A DNA stretch of 64,000 nt from Planctomycetota bacterium (GTDB taxonomy: Bacteria; Planctomycetota; UBA8742; UBA2392), in the NCBI GenBank assembly GCA_020849795.1, contig JADZFR010000023.1:53462-117461 (forward strand). The letters are read 5' to 3'. The notes under the pieces were generated by a model, which was not told the DNA's origin, did no database searches, and saw only the letters and a list, made by a program, of their open reading frames with translations. This document shows, piece after piece, positions 7,593-15,967 of this stretch (position 1 is the first letter of the stretch; each line of letters begins with the position of its first letter). Position numbers and translations under genes: made by a program.

Positions 7593-9488
7593 ATGCGCGT
7601 GATCTCATGCCACCGCGTCCTCGCCCTGCTCTCCGTATCCGTCCTTACGCTGTCGTTTAGTCATTCGTCGCGCCTGGTCGCCGACGAAGACGAGAAGATC
7701 AAGCTCGCCTGGACACTGCCCGAGCGCACGTGCCTTTACTATGAGACTGAGCTTGCACCAAAGCCCGCCGAAGCCCCTGACGAGCCCAAAATCGGCAAAG
7801 ACCCGGCGTCGGGCATTGACGGCGACACACCCGCCCAGCCCCGCCGCTGTGAATCCTCTGTGGTCTTCGGCTACGAGATTGACGAGCGGGGCGTGCGCAG
7901 GCCCGCCTTCCCAGCCCAGGATATCGAGCAGGTCATCCTGCAGGCGGCATGGCACCTGCCCAAAGGCACCGTGAAAGTCGGCACCAGTTGGAAAGCGACT
8001 TGGCAGCACGACGTCACGCTTGACCGCCTGCCGCCAACGCTTGGCAGCCAATACGAAATCATCGGCTTTGAGGACGTGAAAGACTTCGGCCGCTGCGCAA
8101 GGTTTCGCGGCAGCCACGTGCTGCAGAACGCCCAGACTTCCAAGGCCAGAATCCGCTGGGAGTCACTGCAAGTCTCCACAGAATCCTGGTTCAGCATTGG
8201 CAGTGGCTGCCTCGCGCGCTGCGAAGCCGTAGTCAAGGGCATTACGAACCAGCAACGCGAAGCCGGCGCCGCCGGGACGCATGATCGCCTGCAATGGCGC
8301 ATGACCCAGCGCTTTGACTCGGCCGAAAAGGTTTCGCTTGAGCGCCGATCTGAAGAAGCGCTGATTCGCGGCCTTGAGTACATCTGGAGCGCGCGCCAGA
8401 AGGATGGCGGCTGGAACCGGATTTTCCGGCCGCGCGGCGGCACGGCTCTGGCACTGCTGGCGTTGCTGAGTTGCGGTGTTCGCGCCGACGACCCGCGCAT
8501 CATTAAGTCGTTTCGCGCACTTGCCGCCCTGCCGCTGGACCAGGTGTATCAGGCGGCTGCATCGTGCATGGCCTACGAGGCATTGCTGATTCGACGCCGC
8601 GACGACATGGGCAAGCCTGACGCCAGCCTGACGCGCGAAGAAATGACCGAGCTTGAACGCGTTGCAGGTTACCTGCTCAATGGCCGCAGCAAGATCAACA
8701 ACGCCTGGGGCTATGACACCGACCCCGACGGGCGCTGGACGACCCTGTCGCTGGTCGAGTGGTCATTGTTCGGGCTTGCAGCCGCGCAACGCTGCGGGGT
8801 GGCGATGCCGATGTCCATGATTCGCGGCCTCGGCGAACTCGTGCTTGACTGGCAAGCCGAGAAGGGCGCGCCGGTCAAGCGCGTGGTGTCGGGCGAGATT
8901 CGGACAACCGGCACGGTCAAGGTCTCGCGGCTTTCCAAGCCTGTGGCTGCCCGCGGATGGACCTACGAGCGCAAAGTGGACAGCGGGTCTGACCCCCTGG
9001 CCTCGATCCCGTATGCGTCGGTCACCTGCGCGGGCATCAACTGCCTGGCCAGCCTGCTGGAGATGGCCCAGAACGCGGACAAGACTGAACGCCACAAAGA
9101 GTTCGGCGGCGTTGACGGCTTTCGCAAATGGAAAGAGCGCGTGACCGACGCGGTCTCAAGCGGGCTGGCATGGCTTGAGCTGAACTATTCGGTGGCGCGC
9201 AACCTGGGCGAGGCACACTCGGTGAGCAGCCGCAATCACTACTTCGTGTACCTGCACTCCCTGGAGCGCGCGTGCACGTTCAGCGAGACCGAGTGGATCG
9301 GTGAACACAAGTGGTACGACGAAGGCCGCGCCGCCCTGCTGGTGTCGCAGCGCGAAAAGGGCAACTGGGTTCGGCTGGTCATGGAAACCACTGACACCGT
9401 TGAGGACACCACGTGCGCCGTGCTGTTCCTGAAGCGCAACATCCTCAAGCCGCGCTGGCCTGTGTTCACGCAGAAAGAAGCCGAGTAG
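7593..9488 (+). CDS. Secreted protein with terpenoid-cyclase-like toroid domain
   Basis: A 631-residue protein with an N-terminal hydrophobic export signal (MRVISCHRVLALLSVSVLTL). Residues ~30-250 form an unassigned region. From ~260 onward there are prenyltransferase/squalene-oxidase-type alpha repeats: IRGLEYIWSARQKDGGW, a G-G-x-A-L-A-L-L-A-L-L segment, then AAASCMAYEALL. Such toroids are frequent in planctomycete exported proteins and need not be enzymes; no DxDD cyclase motif was seen. ATG 7593 follows TAAACT by 11 nt with no clear Shine-Dalgarno, and the upstream extension would run into the terminator. It ends 5 bp from the convergent RCC1 gene. Function unknown. Confidence 0.8.
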   Translation: MRVISCHRVLALLSVSVLTLSFSHSSRLVADEDEKIKLAWTLPERTCLYYETELAPKPAEAPDEPKIGKDPASGIDGDTPAQPRRCESSVVFGYEIDERGVRRPAFPAQDIEQVILQAAWHLPKGTVKVGTSWKATWQHDVTLDRLPPTLGSQYEIIGFEDVKDFGRCARFRGSHVLQNAQTSKARIRWESLQVSTESWFSIGSGCLARCEAVVKGITNQQREAGAAGTHDRLQWRMTQRFDSAEKVSLERRSEEALIRGLEYIWSARQKDGGWNRIFRPRGGTALALLALLSCGVRADDPRIIKSFRALAALPLDQVYQAAASCMAYEALLIRRRDDMGKPDASLTREEMTELERVAGYLLNGRSKINNAWGYDTDPDGRWTTLSLVEWSLFGLAAAQRCGVAMPMSMIRGLGELVLDWQAEKGAPVKRVVSGEIRTTGTVKVSRLSKPVAARGWTYERKVDSGSDPLASIPYASVTCAGINCLASLLEMAQNADKTERHKEFGGVDGFRKWKERVTDAVSSGLAWLELNYSVARNLGEAHSVSSRNHYFVYLHSLERACTFSETEWIGEHKWYDEGRAALLVSQREKGNWVRLVMETTDTVEDTTCAVLFLKRNILKPRWPVFTQKEAE

Positions 9489-9501
9489 CGCCGCTACTCG
9501 G
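9481..9501. repeat. Palindrome joining two convergent stop codons
   Basis: CCGAGTAGCG and CGCTACTCGG (10-bp arms, one base between) contain the stop codons of both convergent genes. A short TTTC follows on the plus strand, so it may act as a weak bidirectional stop of transcription. Confidence 0.4.
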
Positions 9502-10591
9502 TTTCGCAGTACACCGCGTTGAGCGCCGCCTGAAACCACTTCACCTTGCCCATGCCCTGCAGCCTGGCGGGCGTGTGTTTGCGGGCTTTGTCGCCAAGGC
9601 CGAGCTGGCCCTTGTCGTTGTCGCCCCAGCACCACAGGTTGCCCTTGTCGTCAAGCGCGTAGGCGCTGCGGCCGGCTGCCTGCACCTGCACGATACCGGT
9701 CAACCCGATGATCTGCGCGGGCTTGCGGCTCTTCTCTGTGCTCCAGTTCGCGCCGTGGCCCAAAGCACCCTTGTTGTCGCCCCAAGTCCAGATCGTGCCG
9801 TCTTGCGCCAGCGCCACGACAAACCCGTCGCCCAGTGCAACCTGCTTCGACTTCTGCGTGAAGCCGCACTTGCCGCGTACGCGTTGCGCGGGCGTGCTGC
9901 CATCGCCGAGCTGTCCACGGCTGGCATCGCCGTAAAGCCGGATCTCGCCTTTGGTGTTCAGGTGGGCTTCCAGGCCTGCGGCGAATTGCGTCTGCGCCAG
10001 CAGATGCTCGCCGCCCTGCGGCATGGCTTGCCCGTTGATGATCTGCCACCATTCTCCGGTGTCGGCCAGCGCGTTGATTGCGTCGTCCGACGGGAACAGT
10101 CGCGTCACCGCATCCACTCCTTTGACCGGCTTAGGTTGGTCGGACTCGGCGTCCCACCACCACACTTTGCCGTCGGCCAGCACTGCGCACTGGTCGGCGA
10201 GCGCGGCCACGTCGGAGACGCCCGTGAACTGCGGCAGCGCGTTGGGGGCGTTGGTCAGGCGGCCGATGAATTTGCCGGGTGCGTCTTTGCCCCACACCCA
10301 CAGCTTGCCGTCCGCCACTGCCATCGCCCACGAGTGTTTCTCGACTTGCGGTGTCGCCACGCGCGTAATGCCCTCCGGGCCGCCCCATCGAAATGGCGCG
10401 CTTACCCATCCGCCCACAAACTCACCCCACGCCCACAGCTTTGGGCCGGGCGGCGTTGCGGGCGGAGCTATCGGCTGGTTGACTGGCAGATTGGCAGGAC
10501 CGGGCGCGTTGCCGGCGTCCCCGCCCCCGCCCCCTGAACACGCGGCAAGTAGCGGCAACATCGCCGCAATAGAAACCAGAATGGTTCGCAT
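9494..10591 (-). CDS. RCC1-repeat lipoprotein
   Basis: A 365-residue protein with a lipoprotein signal (MRTILVSIAAMLPLLAAC, lipobox LLAAC) and a Gly/Pro-rich linker. RCC1-type beta-propeller blades follow: LWAWGEF, LWVWGKD, IWTWGDNKGALGHG and LWCWGDNDKGQLGLGD, with the family's W-G-x-N and G-Q-L-G signatures. ATG 10591 was chosen because the lipobox follows it directly; the longer frame is unlikely. A CATATT hexamer lies 6 nt before this ATG and no Shine-Dalgarno is visible, so it may be leaderless. Likely an outer-membrane or periplasmic interaction scaffold; no partner can be named. Confidence 0.85.
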   Translation of the reverse strand: MRTILVSIAAMLPLLAACSGGGGGDAGNAPGPANLPVNQPIAPPATPPGPKLWAWGEFVGGWVSAPFRWGGPEGITRVATPQVEKHSWAMAVADGKLWVWGKDAPGKFIGRLTNAPNALPQFTGVSDVAALADQCAVLADGKVWWWDAESDQPKPVKGVDAVTRLFPSDDAINALADTGEWWQIINGQAMPQGGEHLLAQTQFAAGLEAHLNTKGEIRLYGDASRGQLGDGSTPAQRVRGKCGFTQKSKQVALGDGFVVALAQDGTIWTWGDNKGALGHGANWSTEKSRKPAQIIGLTGIVQVQAAGRSAYALDDKGNLWCWGDNDKGQLGLGDKARKHTPARLQGMGKVKWFQAALNAVYCETE

Positions 10592-10688
10592 GGCGCCAAT
10601 ATGCCGCCGGCGCACCCCGGCATCCACAGAAAGCCGTCGCCAAGACGCAGGGGAAAAGTCGCTTGACGGCAGCCTGCGCGCCGTGTAT

Positions 10689-10720
10689 TAAACCTTTCGG
10701 TTATTTAGCTGATTGGTTTA
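10689..10720 (+). promoter_or_regulatory. Operator-like AACC/GGTT sites before the arsR-type gene
   Basis: AACC-TTTC-GGTT (10691-10702) inside TAAACC...GGTTAT forms an inverted repeat 20 bp before the first ATG at 10723. A further GGTTTA (10715-10720) mirrors the first TAAACC (10689-10694). The position fits autoregulation by the ArsR-type protein encoded next. Confidence 0.45.
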
Positions 10721-10722
10721 CT

Positions 10723-11091
10723 ATGATGATGACCGACGAATTGAGCGCCACCTTGGGGGCGCTGGCGGACCCGACCCGCCGCGCGATTCTGTCCCGCCTC
10801 GCGGGCCGCGAGCTTTCTGTGACCGAGCTGGCGGAACCCTTCGACATGAGCATGCCCGCGGTTTCAAAGCACCTGAAAGTGCTCGAACGCGCGGGCCTGA
10901 TCTCGCGCACGCGCGATGCGCAATGGCGACCCTGCAAGCTCAACGCCGAGCCCCTGAAGCAAGTAGCCGCATGGGTCGAAACGTACCGGCGAAACTGGGA
11001 AGAAAGCTTCGACCGCCTGGATGGCTACTTGAACGAACTGAAGGCCAAGACAAGCAAGAAGGAGAAGCCGCATGCCCGACGAAAGAAATGA
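10723..11091 (+). CDS. ArsR/SmtB-family transcriptional regulator
   Basis: A 122-residue winged-helix protein with the ArsR signature: LADPTRRAILSRLAGRELSVTEL, then DMSMPAVSKHLKVLERAGLI. No Cys-based metal site is visible. This is typical of the ArsR subgroup paired with AHSA1/SRPBCC genes. Three in-frame ATG codons begin at 10723, and the first was taken. Its 3' end overlaps the next gene by 20 bp, so the two are translationally linked. It probably represses this four-gene operon through the AACC/GGTT repeats just upstream. The ligand is unknown. Confidence 0.9.
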   Translation: MMMTDELSATLGALADPTRRAILSRLAGRELSVTELAEPFDMSMPAVSKHLKVLERAGLISRTRDAQWRPCKLNAEPLKQVAAWVETYRRNWEESFDRLDGYLNELKAKTSKKEKPHARRKK

Positions 11092-12046
11092 ACTGCTGAT
11101 CACGCGCGAGTTCAACGCCCCGCGCAACCTGGTGTGGAAGGCATGGACCGACCCCGAACACCTGCCTCACTGGTGGGGTCCCAAAGGCATGCCGACGAGC
11201 GTCAAGAAGTTTGACCTGCGCGTCGGTGGCACCTTTCTGTATCACATGCAGGCGCCCCAGGGCGGCATGTGGGGCAAGTTCGTGTACCGGGAAATCGTGG
11301 CGCCCACGAAGCTGGTGTTCGTGACCTCGTTCAGCAACGAGCAGTCGGAAGTGACGCGGGCACCGTTCTGGGACACCTGGCCACTCGAAATCCTGAACAC
11401 CGTGACATTCGAAGAGCGGCAGGGCCGCACGATCCAGACGCTGCGAGGCCAGCCCCTGAACGCCACGCAAGCCGAATGGGCCAAGTTCCGCCAAGAGCAC
11501 CAGGGCGTGACCGCGGGCTACAACGGCACCATGGACCAGTTGCGCGACTTCCTTGCCGGGGGCACTCCGACACGCAACGCCGAGACTTTCAAGCTGAAGC
11601 TGATCGGCGACACGGATATCGAAATGAGCCGCGAGTTCGACGCGCCCAAACACCTGGTGTTCCTCGCGCACACGAAGTGTGAGCATATGAAGCGTTGGTG
11701 GGGCCCGCGCGGCTTTGAATTCGCCGAGTGCAGCATCGACTTTCGCGAGGGCGGAAAGTGGCGCATCGTGCAGCGCGATCTGGAAGGAAACCTGCACGCC
11801 TTTCGGGGCGAATATCGCAGGATCGTGCCGGACGAGTTGATTGAATGGACGTTTGAGTACGAAGGCATGCCCGGCGAAATCGCGGTCGAAACGATGACCC
11901 TGACCGAGAAAGACGGGCGCACCACCCTCAAGGCTCTTTCCAAGGGCCCAAGCAAAGAAGGCCGCGACGCCATGGTCGCCTCGGGCATGGAATGGGGCGC
12001 GCGCCAGACCTGGGACCGCCTGGAAGAACTGGCGACGCAATTGTGA
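11072..12046 (+). CDS. Tandem AHSA1/SRPBCC-domain protein
   Basis: A 324-residue protein made of two START-like AHSA1 domains. The first (~8-165) has REFNAPRNLVWKAWTDPEHL and HWWGPKGM; the second (~180-320) has REFDAPKHLVFLAHT and RWWGPRGFEF. Most ArsR-linked AHSA1 proteins have a single domain of ~150 residues, so this is a duplication and fusion. The fold makes a hydrophobic ligand pocket or an Hsp90-cochaperone surface; the role here is unknown. AAGGAG lies ~7 nt before the ATG, inside the end of the arsR-type gene. Confidence 0.88.
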   Translation: MPDERNELLITREFNAPRNLVWKAWTDPEHLPHWWGPKGMPTSVKKFDLRVGGTFLYHMQAPQGGMWGKFVYREIVAPTKLVFVTSFSNEQSEVTRAPFWDTWPLEILNTVTFEERQGRTIQTLRGQPLNATQAEWAKFRQEHQGVTAGYNGTMDQLRDFLAGGTPTRNAETFKLKLIGDTDIEMSREFDAPKHLVFLAHTKCEHMKRWWGPRGFEFAECSIDFREGGKWRIVQRDLEGNLHAFRGEYRRIVPDELIEWTFEYEGMPGEIAVETMTLTEKDGRTTLKALSKGPSKEGRDAMVASGMEWGARQTWDRLEELATQL

Positions 12047-12076
12047 ACGAACGGGCGAAAGATCAGGGAATGAACC

Positions 12077-12469
12077 ATGGCTGGTGACGATCAAACGAGC
12101 ATGCAGGCGTATCTCGAAAAGCTCCCGCCCAAGGCGCGCGTCAGCCTGGAAAAGCTGCACCGTGCGATCCGCGCGGCTGCCCCACGCGCGACCGAGGGCA
12201 GGAGTTACGGATTGCCGGCGTTTCTGATGGACGGACCGCTGGTCGCGTTCGCCGCTCACAAAGACCATTGCGCGTTCTACCCGATGAGCCCGGCGGTGAT
12301 CGATGCGCACAAGGAGCTGCTCAAGGGCTACGACATCTCCAAAGGAACGATCCGCTTTCCAGCCGGATCAGCCCTTCCGAACGCACTGGTGCGCAAGCTG
12401 GTCAAGGCACGCATCGCCGAGCGCGCAGCCAAGGTCAACAAACGCACGCCGCACAAAGGGACAACATGA
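12077..12469 (+). CDS. DUF1801-family protein
   Basis: A 130-residue protein with the DUF1801 pattern: repeated short helices around YLEKLPPKARVSLEKLHRAIRAAAP, then SYGLPAFLMDGPLVAFAAHKDHCAFYPMS, and a C-terminal GTIRFPAGSALPNALVRKLVKARI. Members (for example YdhG-type) have been linked to iron handling, but the function is not settled. It is third in the ArsR-AHSA1-DUF1801-VOC operon and overlaps the next gene by ATGA. Confidence 0.85.
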   Translation: MAGDDQTSMQAYLEKLPPKARVSLEKLHRAIRAAAPRATEGRSYGLPAFLMDGPLVAFAAHKDHCAFYPMSPAVIDAHKELLKGYDISKGTIRFPAGSALPNALVRKLVKARIAERAAKVNKRTPHKGTT

Positions 12470-12927
12470 ACAAGGTGACGCCATTTCTGATGTTCAATGA
12501 CGGGCTGGAAGCCGCGATTGAGTTCTACACCCGGACGTTTCCTGACTCGCGGGTGCTGAAGTCAGCCCGCAACGGCAAAGACGGGCCTGTGCAGTCCGCC
12601 GAGTTCGTCGTCGGCGGCCAGCACTTCATGGCCTACGCCGCCGGCCCGTACTTCAAGTTCAGCGAGGCGTATTCCATGTACGTTGACTGCGCCGACCAGC
12701 CCGAAGTCGATCGCTACTGGGACGCGCTGTTGAAGCAAGGCGCCAAGCCGACCCAGTGCGGCTGGATCAACGACCCCTGGGGCCTGTCGTGGCAGATCGT
12801 GCCCCGAAGGTTCACCGAGTTGATTGCCGACAAGAATCCCAGGAAGGTCCAGGCGGTCATGCAAGCCATGCTCCAGATGGTGAAGCTCGACGTGGCCGAA
12901 CTTGAGCGCGCCTACAACGAAGCATAG
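12466..12927 (+). CDS. VOC-family protein (PhnB-like)
   Basis: A 153-residue vicinal-oxygen-chelate fold protein of the PhnB / 3-demethylubiquinone-methyltransferase-like group: VTPFLMFNDGLEAAIEFYTRTFPDS at the N-terminus and NDPWGLSWQIVPRRF near residue 110. A glyoxalase-type activity cannot be assigned. The ATG overlaps the stop of the DUF1801 gene (ATGA), so the longer frame is not used. It is the last gene of the operon and is followed by a GC hairpin. Confidence 0.87.
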   Translation: MNKVTPFLMFNDGLEAAIEFYTRTFPDSRVLKSARNGKDGPVQSAEFVVGGQHFMAYAAGPYFKFSEAYSMYVDCADQPEVDRYWDALLKQGAKPTQCGWINDPWGLSWQIVPRRFTELIADKNPRKVQAVMQAMLQMVKLDVAELERAYNEA

Positions 12928-12942
12928 CCGGCGAAAACAAGA

Positions 12943-12964
12943 ACCCCGGCCTGTCAGCCGGGGT
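12943..12964 (+). terminator. GC hairpin ending the arsR operon
   Basis: Arms ACCCCGGC and GCCGGGGT with a CTGTCA loop lie 15 bp after the VOC stop, between convergent genes. There is no good T-run on either strand. Confidence 0.5.
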
Positions 12965-13000
12965 CTGGAACAAGGTCAATGGCTGCGTCTCAGGCTTCGG

Positions 13001-13933
13001 TTACGCTTCCACGGGCTGGTTGCTGAAGTGCTCGATCAGCAGGTCGCGGGCCTGGTCGATCAGCCAGTTCGGCGTGCTTGCGCCCGCCAGAATACCGATG
13101 CGCTTTGCGGCTTTCAGCTTGTCGAAGTCGATGTCCGACGGGCTCTCGATCAATTGGGCCTTTGCGCCAAAGCTCTCGGCGACGATGGCGAGCTTCTTGG
13201 TGTTGGAACTGGCGTGGCCGCCGATCACGATTACGTGGTCGTTGGCTTTGGCGATGGTCTCGGCGTCTTCCTGGCGCTCGGTGGTGACGTAGCAGATGGT
13301 GTTGAACACGCGCACTTCCTGTGAACGGGCGAGCAGCGCATTGACGATCTCGTTGACCTTCTTGAGGATCAGCGTGCTCTGCACCACCACGCCCATGCGG
13401 CGCTTGTTCTTGGGAATCTTGTACAGGTCGTCCATACCCTTGATGACGGTGCCTTCACCCTTGGCGTAGGCAAGAATACTGATCACTTCAGGGTGCTTGG
13501 GGTCGCCGATGATGACGACGTAATACTTCTGCTTGTGCAGCAGCTGCGCATAGTTCTGGGTCACGCGCACGTACGGGCAGGTCGCGTCAATCACCTCGGC
13601 GCCCTTGGCCTTGAATTGTTCCTGCATTTCCGGCGGCACGCCGTGGGTGCGGATGATGACGGTGCTGCCGGGGCCCGCGCGTTCGTCGTCTACGTCTTCG
13701 ATGTAATCGACGTTGAACTCTTTGCGCAGGTTGTCGATGGTCTGCGGGTTGTGAATCAACGGCCCGAAGGTGTAGACCGGGTTGTCCTTGGTCTTGGCTG
13801 TGGCCACGGTCTGTTCATAGGCGCGATCCACGCCCCAGCAATAGCCGCTGTGCTTGGCTATGTTGATCTCGACGGGTCCGGCGCGGTATTGCGTCACTGC
13901 GCGCAGGTCGCCGGTGTACTTGTTGTGACCCAT
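13001..13933 (-). CDS. ispH: 4-hydroxy-3-methylbut-2-enyl diphosphate reductase
   Basis: IspH (LytB), the last step of the MEP isoprenoid pathway, making IPP and DMAPP with an Fe-S cluster. The 310-residue length fits the family. The three cluster cysteines are C32 (SGYCWGVDRA), C119 (DATCPYV) and C214 (NTICYVT). H61 (HNP), H97 (THGVP) and E149 (KHPEV) are the expected active-site residues. ATG 13933 was chosen for AAGGA upstream; an in-frame ATG at 13954 is possible. Essential housekeeping gene, convergent with the ArsR operon. Confidence 0.95.
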   Translation of the reverse strand: MGHNKYTGDLRAVTQYRAGPVEINIAKHSGYCWGVDRAYEQTVATAKTKDNPVYTFGPLIHNPQTIDNLRKEFNVDYIEDVDDERAGPGSTVIIRTHGVPPEMQEQFKAKGAEVIDATCPYVRVTQNYAQLLHKQKYYVVIIGDPKHPEVISILAYAKGEGTVIKGMDDLYKIPKNKRRMGVVVQSTLILKKVNEIVNALLARSQEVRVFNTICYVTTERQEDAETIAKANDHVIVIGGHASSNTKKLAIVAESFGAKAQLIESPSDIDFDKLKAAKRIGILAGASTPNWLIDQARDLLIEHFSNQPVEA

Positions 13934-14009
13934 TTCAGTCCTTGTGCCAATCATGCCGGGCCCCGCACTTTGCGGCTGCCCCCCACACAATAGATCGTAC
14001 CAGAACGCC

Positions 14010-14040
14010 GTTATACACCACGCCAAATCTGATTTTTCAA
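14010..14040 (-). promoter_or_regulatory. Possible ispH promoter
   Basis: On the minus strand TTGAAA (14040-14035) and TATAAC (14015-14010) are separated by 19 nt, longer than ideal. The leader to ATG 13933 would be ~70 nt. Confidence 0.3.
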
Positions 14041-14112
14041 GGCTGCCGCAAACCCAGATTGGCCTCACTGTAATGCCGCTTTCCTCGTTACACCATCGGG
14101 GGCCGATTCCTC

Positions 14113-14118
14113 TATAAT
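14113..14118 (+). promoter_or_regulatory. Consensus -10 (TATAAT) 7 nt before an ATG
   Basis: A perfect TATAAT ends 7 nt before ATG 14126, and no Shine-Dalgarno is visible. Transcription would begin at or next to the start codon. It rules out the in-frame ATG at 14117, which lies inside the hexamer. The -35 is weak. Confidence 0.6.
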
Positions 14119-14125
14119 GAGGCCG

Positions 14126-15964
14126 ATGGCACTGCGTCTGCATGAGCGTTCGTTTCTGCTGATTTCTGCGGCGGCTTTGCTGCTTGCGGGCGGGTTTGGC
14201 TTTGTGCTCGGACTCACCGGCGGCGGCGTGACCGTGATCCCGGCCGCGCAGAGCGAGCTTGAACCGGCATCGGACCACGGCAGCCCAATCAACCGCCCGC
14301 GCGCCAACCGCGAAACAGCCACGGGCAACCACACTGGCACCACGCACACGAACAAGTCCAACCGCGAGCCCGAACAACCGGACAAGCCTGACATCACTCC
14401 CACGACAGGGGGCGGACCCCGCAAGCTGCCCGCCGGACGCGTCGACCCGGTGGTTGAGTCGCCCCAGATCGCGGAAGCGGTGGCCGAGATTGAGGTCACG
14501 CTCAAGGACAGCCAGGGGCGCCAGATGCCGTTTGCCCAGGTCGCGCTGGACATCGTGGCAGGCCCCTTGGGGTGGCAGACGCTGTCTTCGAGCCCCGAGC
14601 AGTCGCGCGGCCAGCGTGGTGTGTTCGTGTTCAAGTCGCTGTACCCCGGCTCGTACCGCGTGCGCAGCACGGCCGCCAACTACGCGCCCGCCGAGCAGGA
14701 AGTGACGATTCACGCCGGCAGCAGCACCGAGCAGGTGGCACTTGTGCTGACGCCGCTTGGCAACTGCGCCGTGGAGTTCTATCCGCGCCTGGGCAGCGGT
14801 GAGACGCCGCAGGACGTGCTGGTGCAGATCGATGCCAAGGCCGCCAACGATGACGACAAGGGTCGCTTCGGTTCGCACCGGCAGACCGCGACCACGGACC
14901 CGCGCGGCCTGATCTCACCGACCAGCACCCGCATTCGGGTCGGCCAGGACGGCGCGGTCAAGATGATACTGAACATCGGCGTGCCGGTGTCGCTGACGTT
15001 TTCGGCGGCCCACGCGGGCAAGTCGTGGGTCGGCAACAGCAGCATCACGCCGGAAGGCATTGGCATGAAGGTGGACGTGACGCTGAACCAAAGCAGCGAC
15101 ACCGACAATCCGCTGCTGGCTGGCGCGGGCGGTACGGTGAGCTTAACGGTGATCCTGACTGTCGACGGCAGCTCTGAACGCGAGTTCACTCGCGTGAACC
15201 TGCGCGCGCGGCCCGACGACTTCGCCTATCGCCAGCCAACCAGCAGCAGCGGGAACCGCTTTCTGTGGGACAACCTTGCAGCCGGGCGCTGGTACATCGT
15301 GGCCGAAGCGCGCGACGTCCACGCGCCTTTCGTGGCACAGATTGAAGTAGCAGAGAGCGGCGAGAGGCAACTGGATATTCGCACCGGGCACCTGCGAGTG
15401 AACGCGCAGCGCGAACCGGGCAGCCCTGACCCGGAAGGCGATGCGTTGTACCGGGTGCGCCTGCGACCGATGGGATCAGGAACGCTGGAGCGCACGTTCA
15501 ACGGCAACTTGAAAGGCAAACAGAGCGACTACATCGACTTCTTCGTGCCCGCCGGGGAATTTGACGTGCATGTGGATTCGCCCGAGCAATCTGCTCCGCT
15601 GGTAGCAGAGCCGACATCGCAGCCGTTGAACATGACTGCCGGCGGCAACGTGACGCTTGAGTATGTGCTGCGCGCCGCGGTGACACTGACGTTCCGCTGC
15701 GTAAACAGCGCCGGTGTGCCTGTGCCGAATGCCGAATTCCTGGTCACGTTTCATGCCGCCGGGACTGTGCCCGAGAGCGAGAAAGCCAACGTGCGCAAGG
15801 GCGGCAGCGATGGCATGTGCAAGCTGCCAAGCGCGCCCTATGGCGCGGTCTACGTAATGATCTGGACCACCAGCAACGACTGGAACAACCCTGATCGGGT
15901 GTTCCAGCTCGATCTGCCCGCCTTTGGCATCAAGGATCTGGGCAACGTGGTGGTCGCACCCTGA
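14126..15964 (+). CDS. Membrane-anchored/exported protein with carboxypeptidase-regulatory-like domains
   Basis: A 612-residue protein with an N-terminal hydrophobic segment (ISAAALLLAGGFGFVLGL). A low-complexity Thr/Asn/Pro linker (~35-100) is followed by several Ig-like or CarboxypepD-regulatory-like beta domains, the clearest being GVFVFKSLYPGSYRVRSTAANYAPAEQEV and NRFLWDNLAAGRWYIVAEARD. Such domains are common in cell-surface proteins of this group. No catalytic motif was seen. The start at 14126 is chosen because a TATAAT sits 7 nt upstream. It ends 3 bp from a convergent gene for another secreted protein. Confidence 0.72.
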   Translation: MALRLHERSFLLISAAALLLAGGFGFVLGLTGGGVTVIPAAQSELEPASDHGSPINRPRANRETATGNHTGTTHTNKSNREPEQPDKPDITPTTGGGPRKLPAGRVDPVVESPQIAEAVAEIEVTLKDSQGRQMPFAQVALDIVAGPLGWQTLSSSPEQSRGQRGVFVFKSLYPGSYRVRSTAANYAPAEQEVTIHAGSSTEQVALVLTPLGNCAVEFYPRLGSGETPQDVLVQIDAKAANDDDKGRFGSHRQTATTDPRGLISPTSTRIRVGQDGAVKMILNIGVPVSLTFSAAHAGKSWVGNSSITPEGIGMKVDVTLNQSSDTDNPLLAGAGGTVSLTVILTVDGSSEREFTRVNLRARPDDFAYRQPTSSSGNRFLWDNLAAGRWYIVAEARDVHAPFVAQIEVAESGERQLDIRTGHLRVNAQREPGSPDPEGDALYRVRLRPMGSGTLERTFNGNLKGKQSDYIDFFVPAGEFDVHVDSPEQSAPLVAEPTSQPLNMTAGGNVTLEYVLRAAVTLTFRCVNSAGVPVPNAEFLVTFHAAGTVPESEKANVRKGGSDGMCKLPSAPYGAVYVMIWTTSNDWNNPDRVFQLDLPAFGIKDLGNVVVAP

Positions 15965-15967
15965 ACC

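Noticed and set aside
10940..12310. 456-residue minus-strand frame
   Set aside because: Antisense to the AHSA1 gene and its neighbours; no domain, no start context, shadow composition.
13934..14878. N-terminal extension of ispH to 625 residues
   Set aside because: It would overlap the divergent gene at 14126, and IspH length and the Shine-Dalgarno support 13933.
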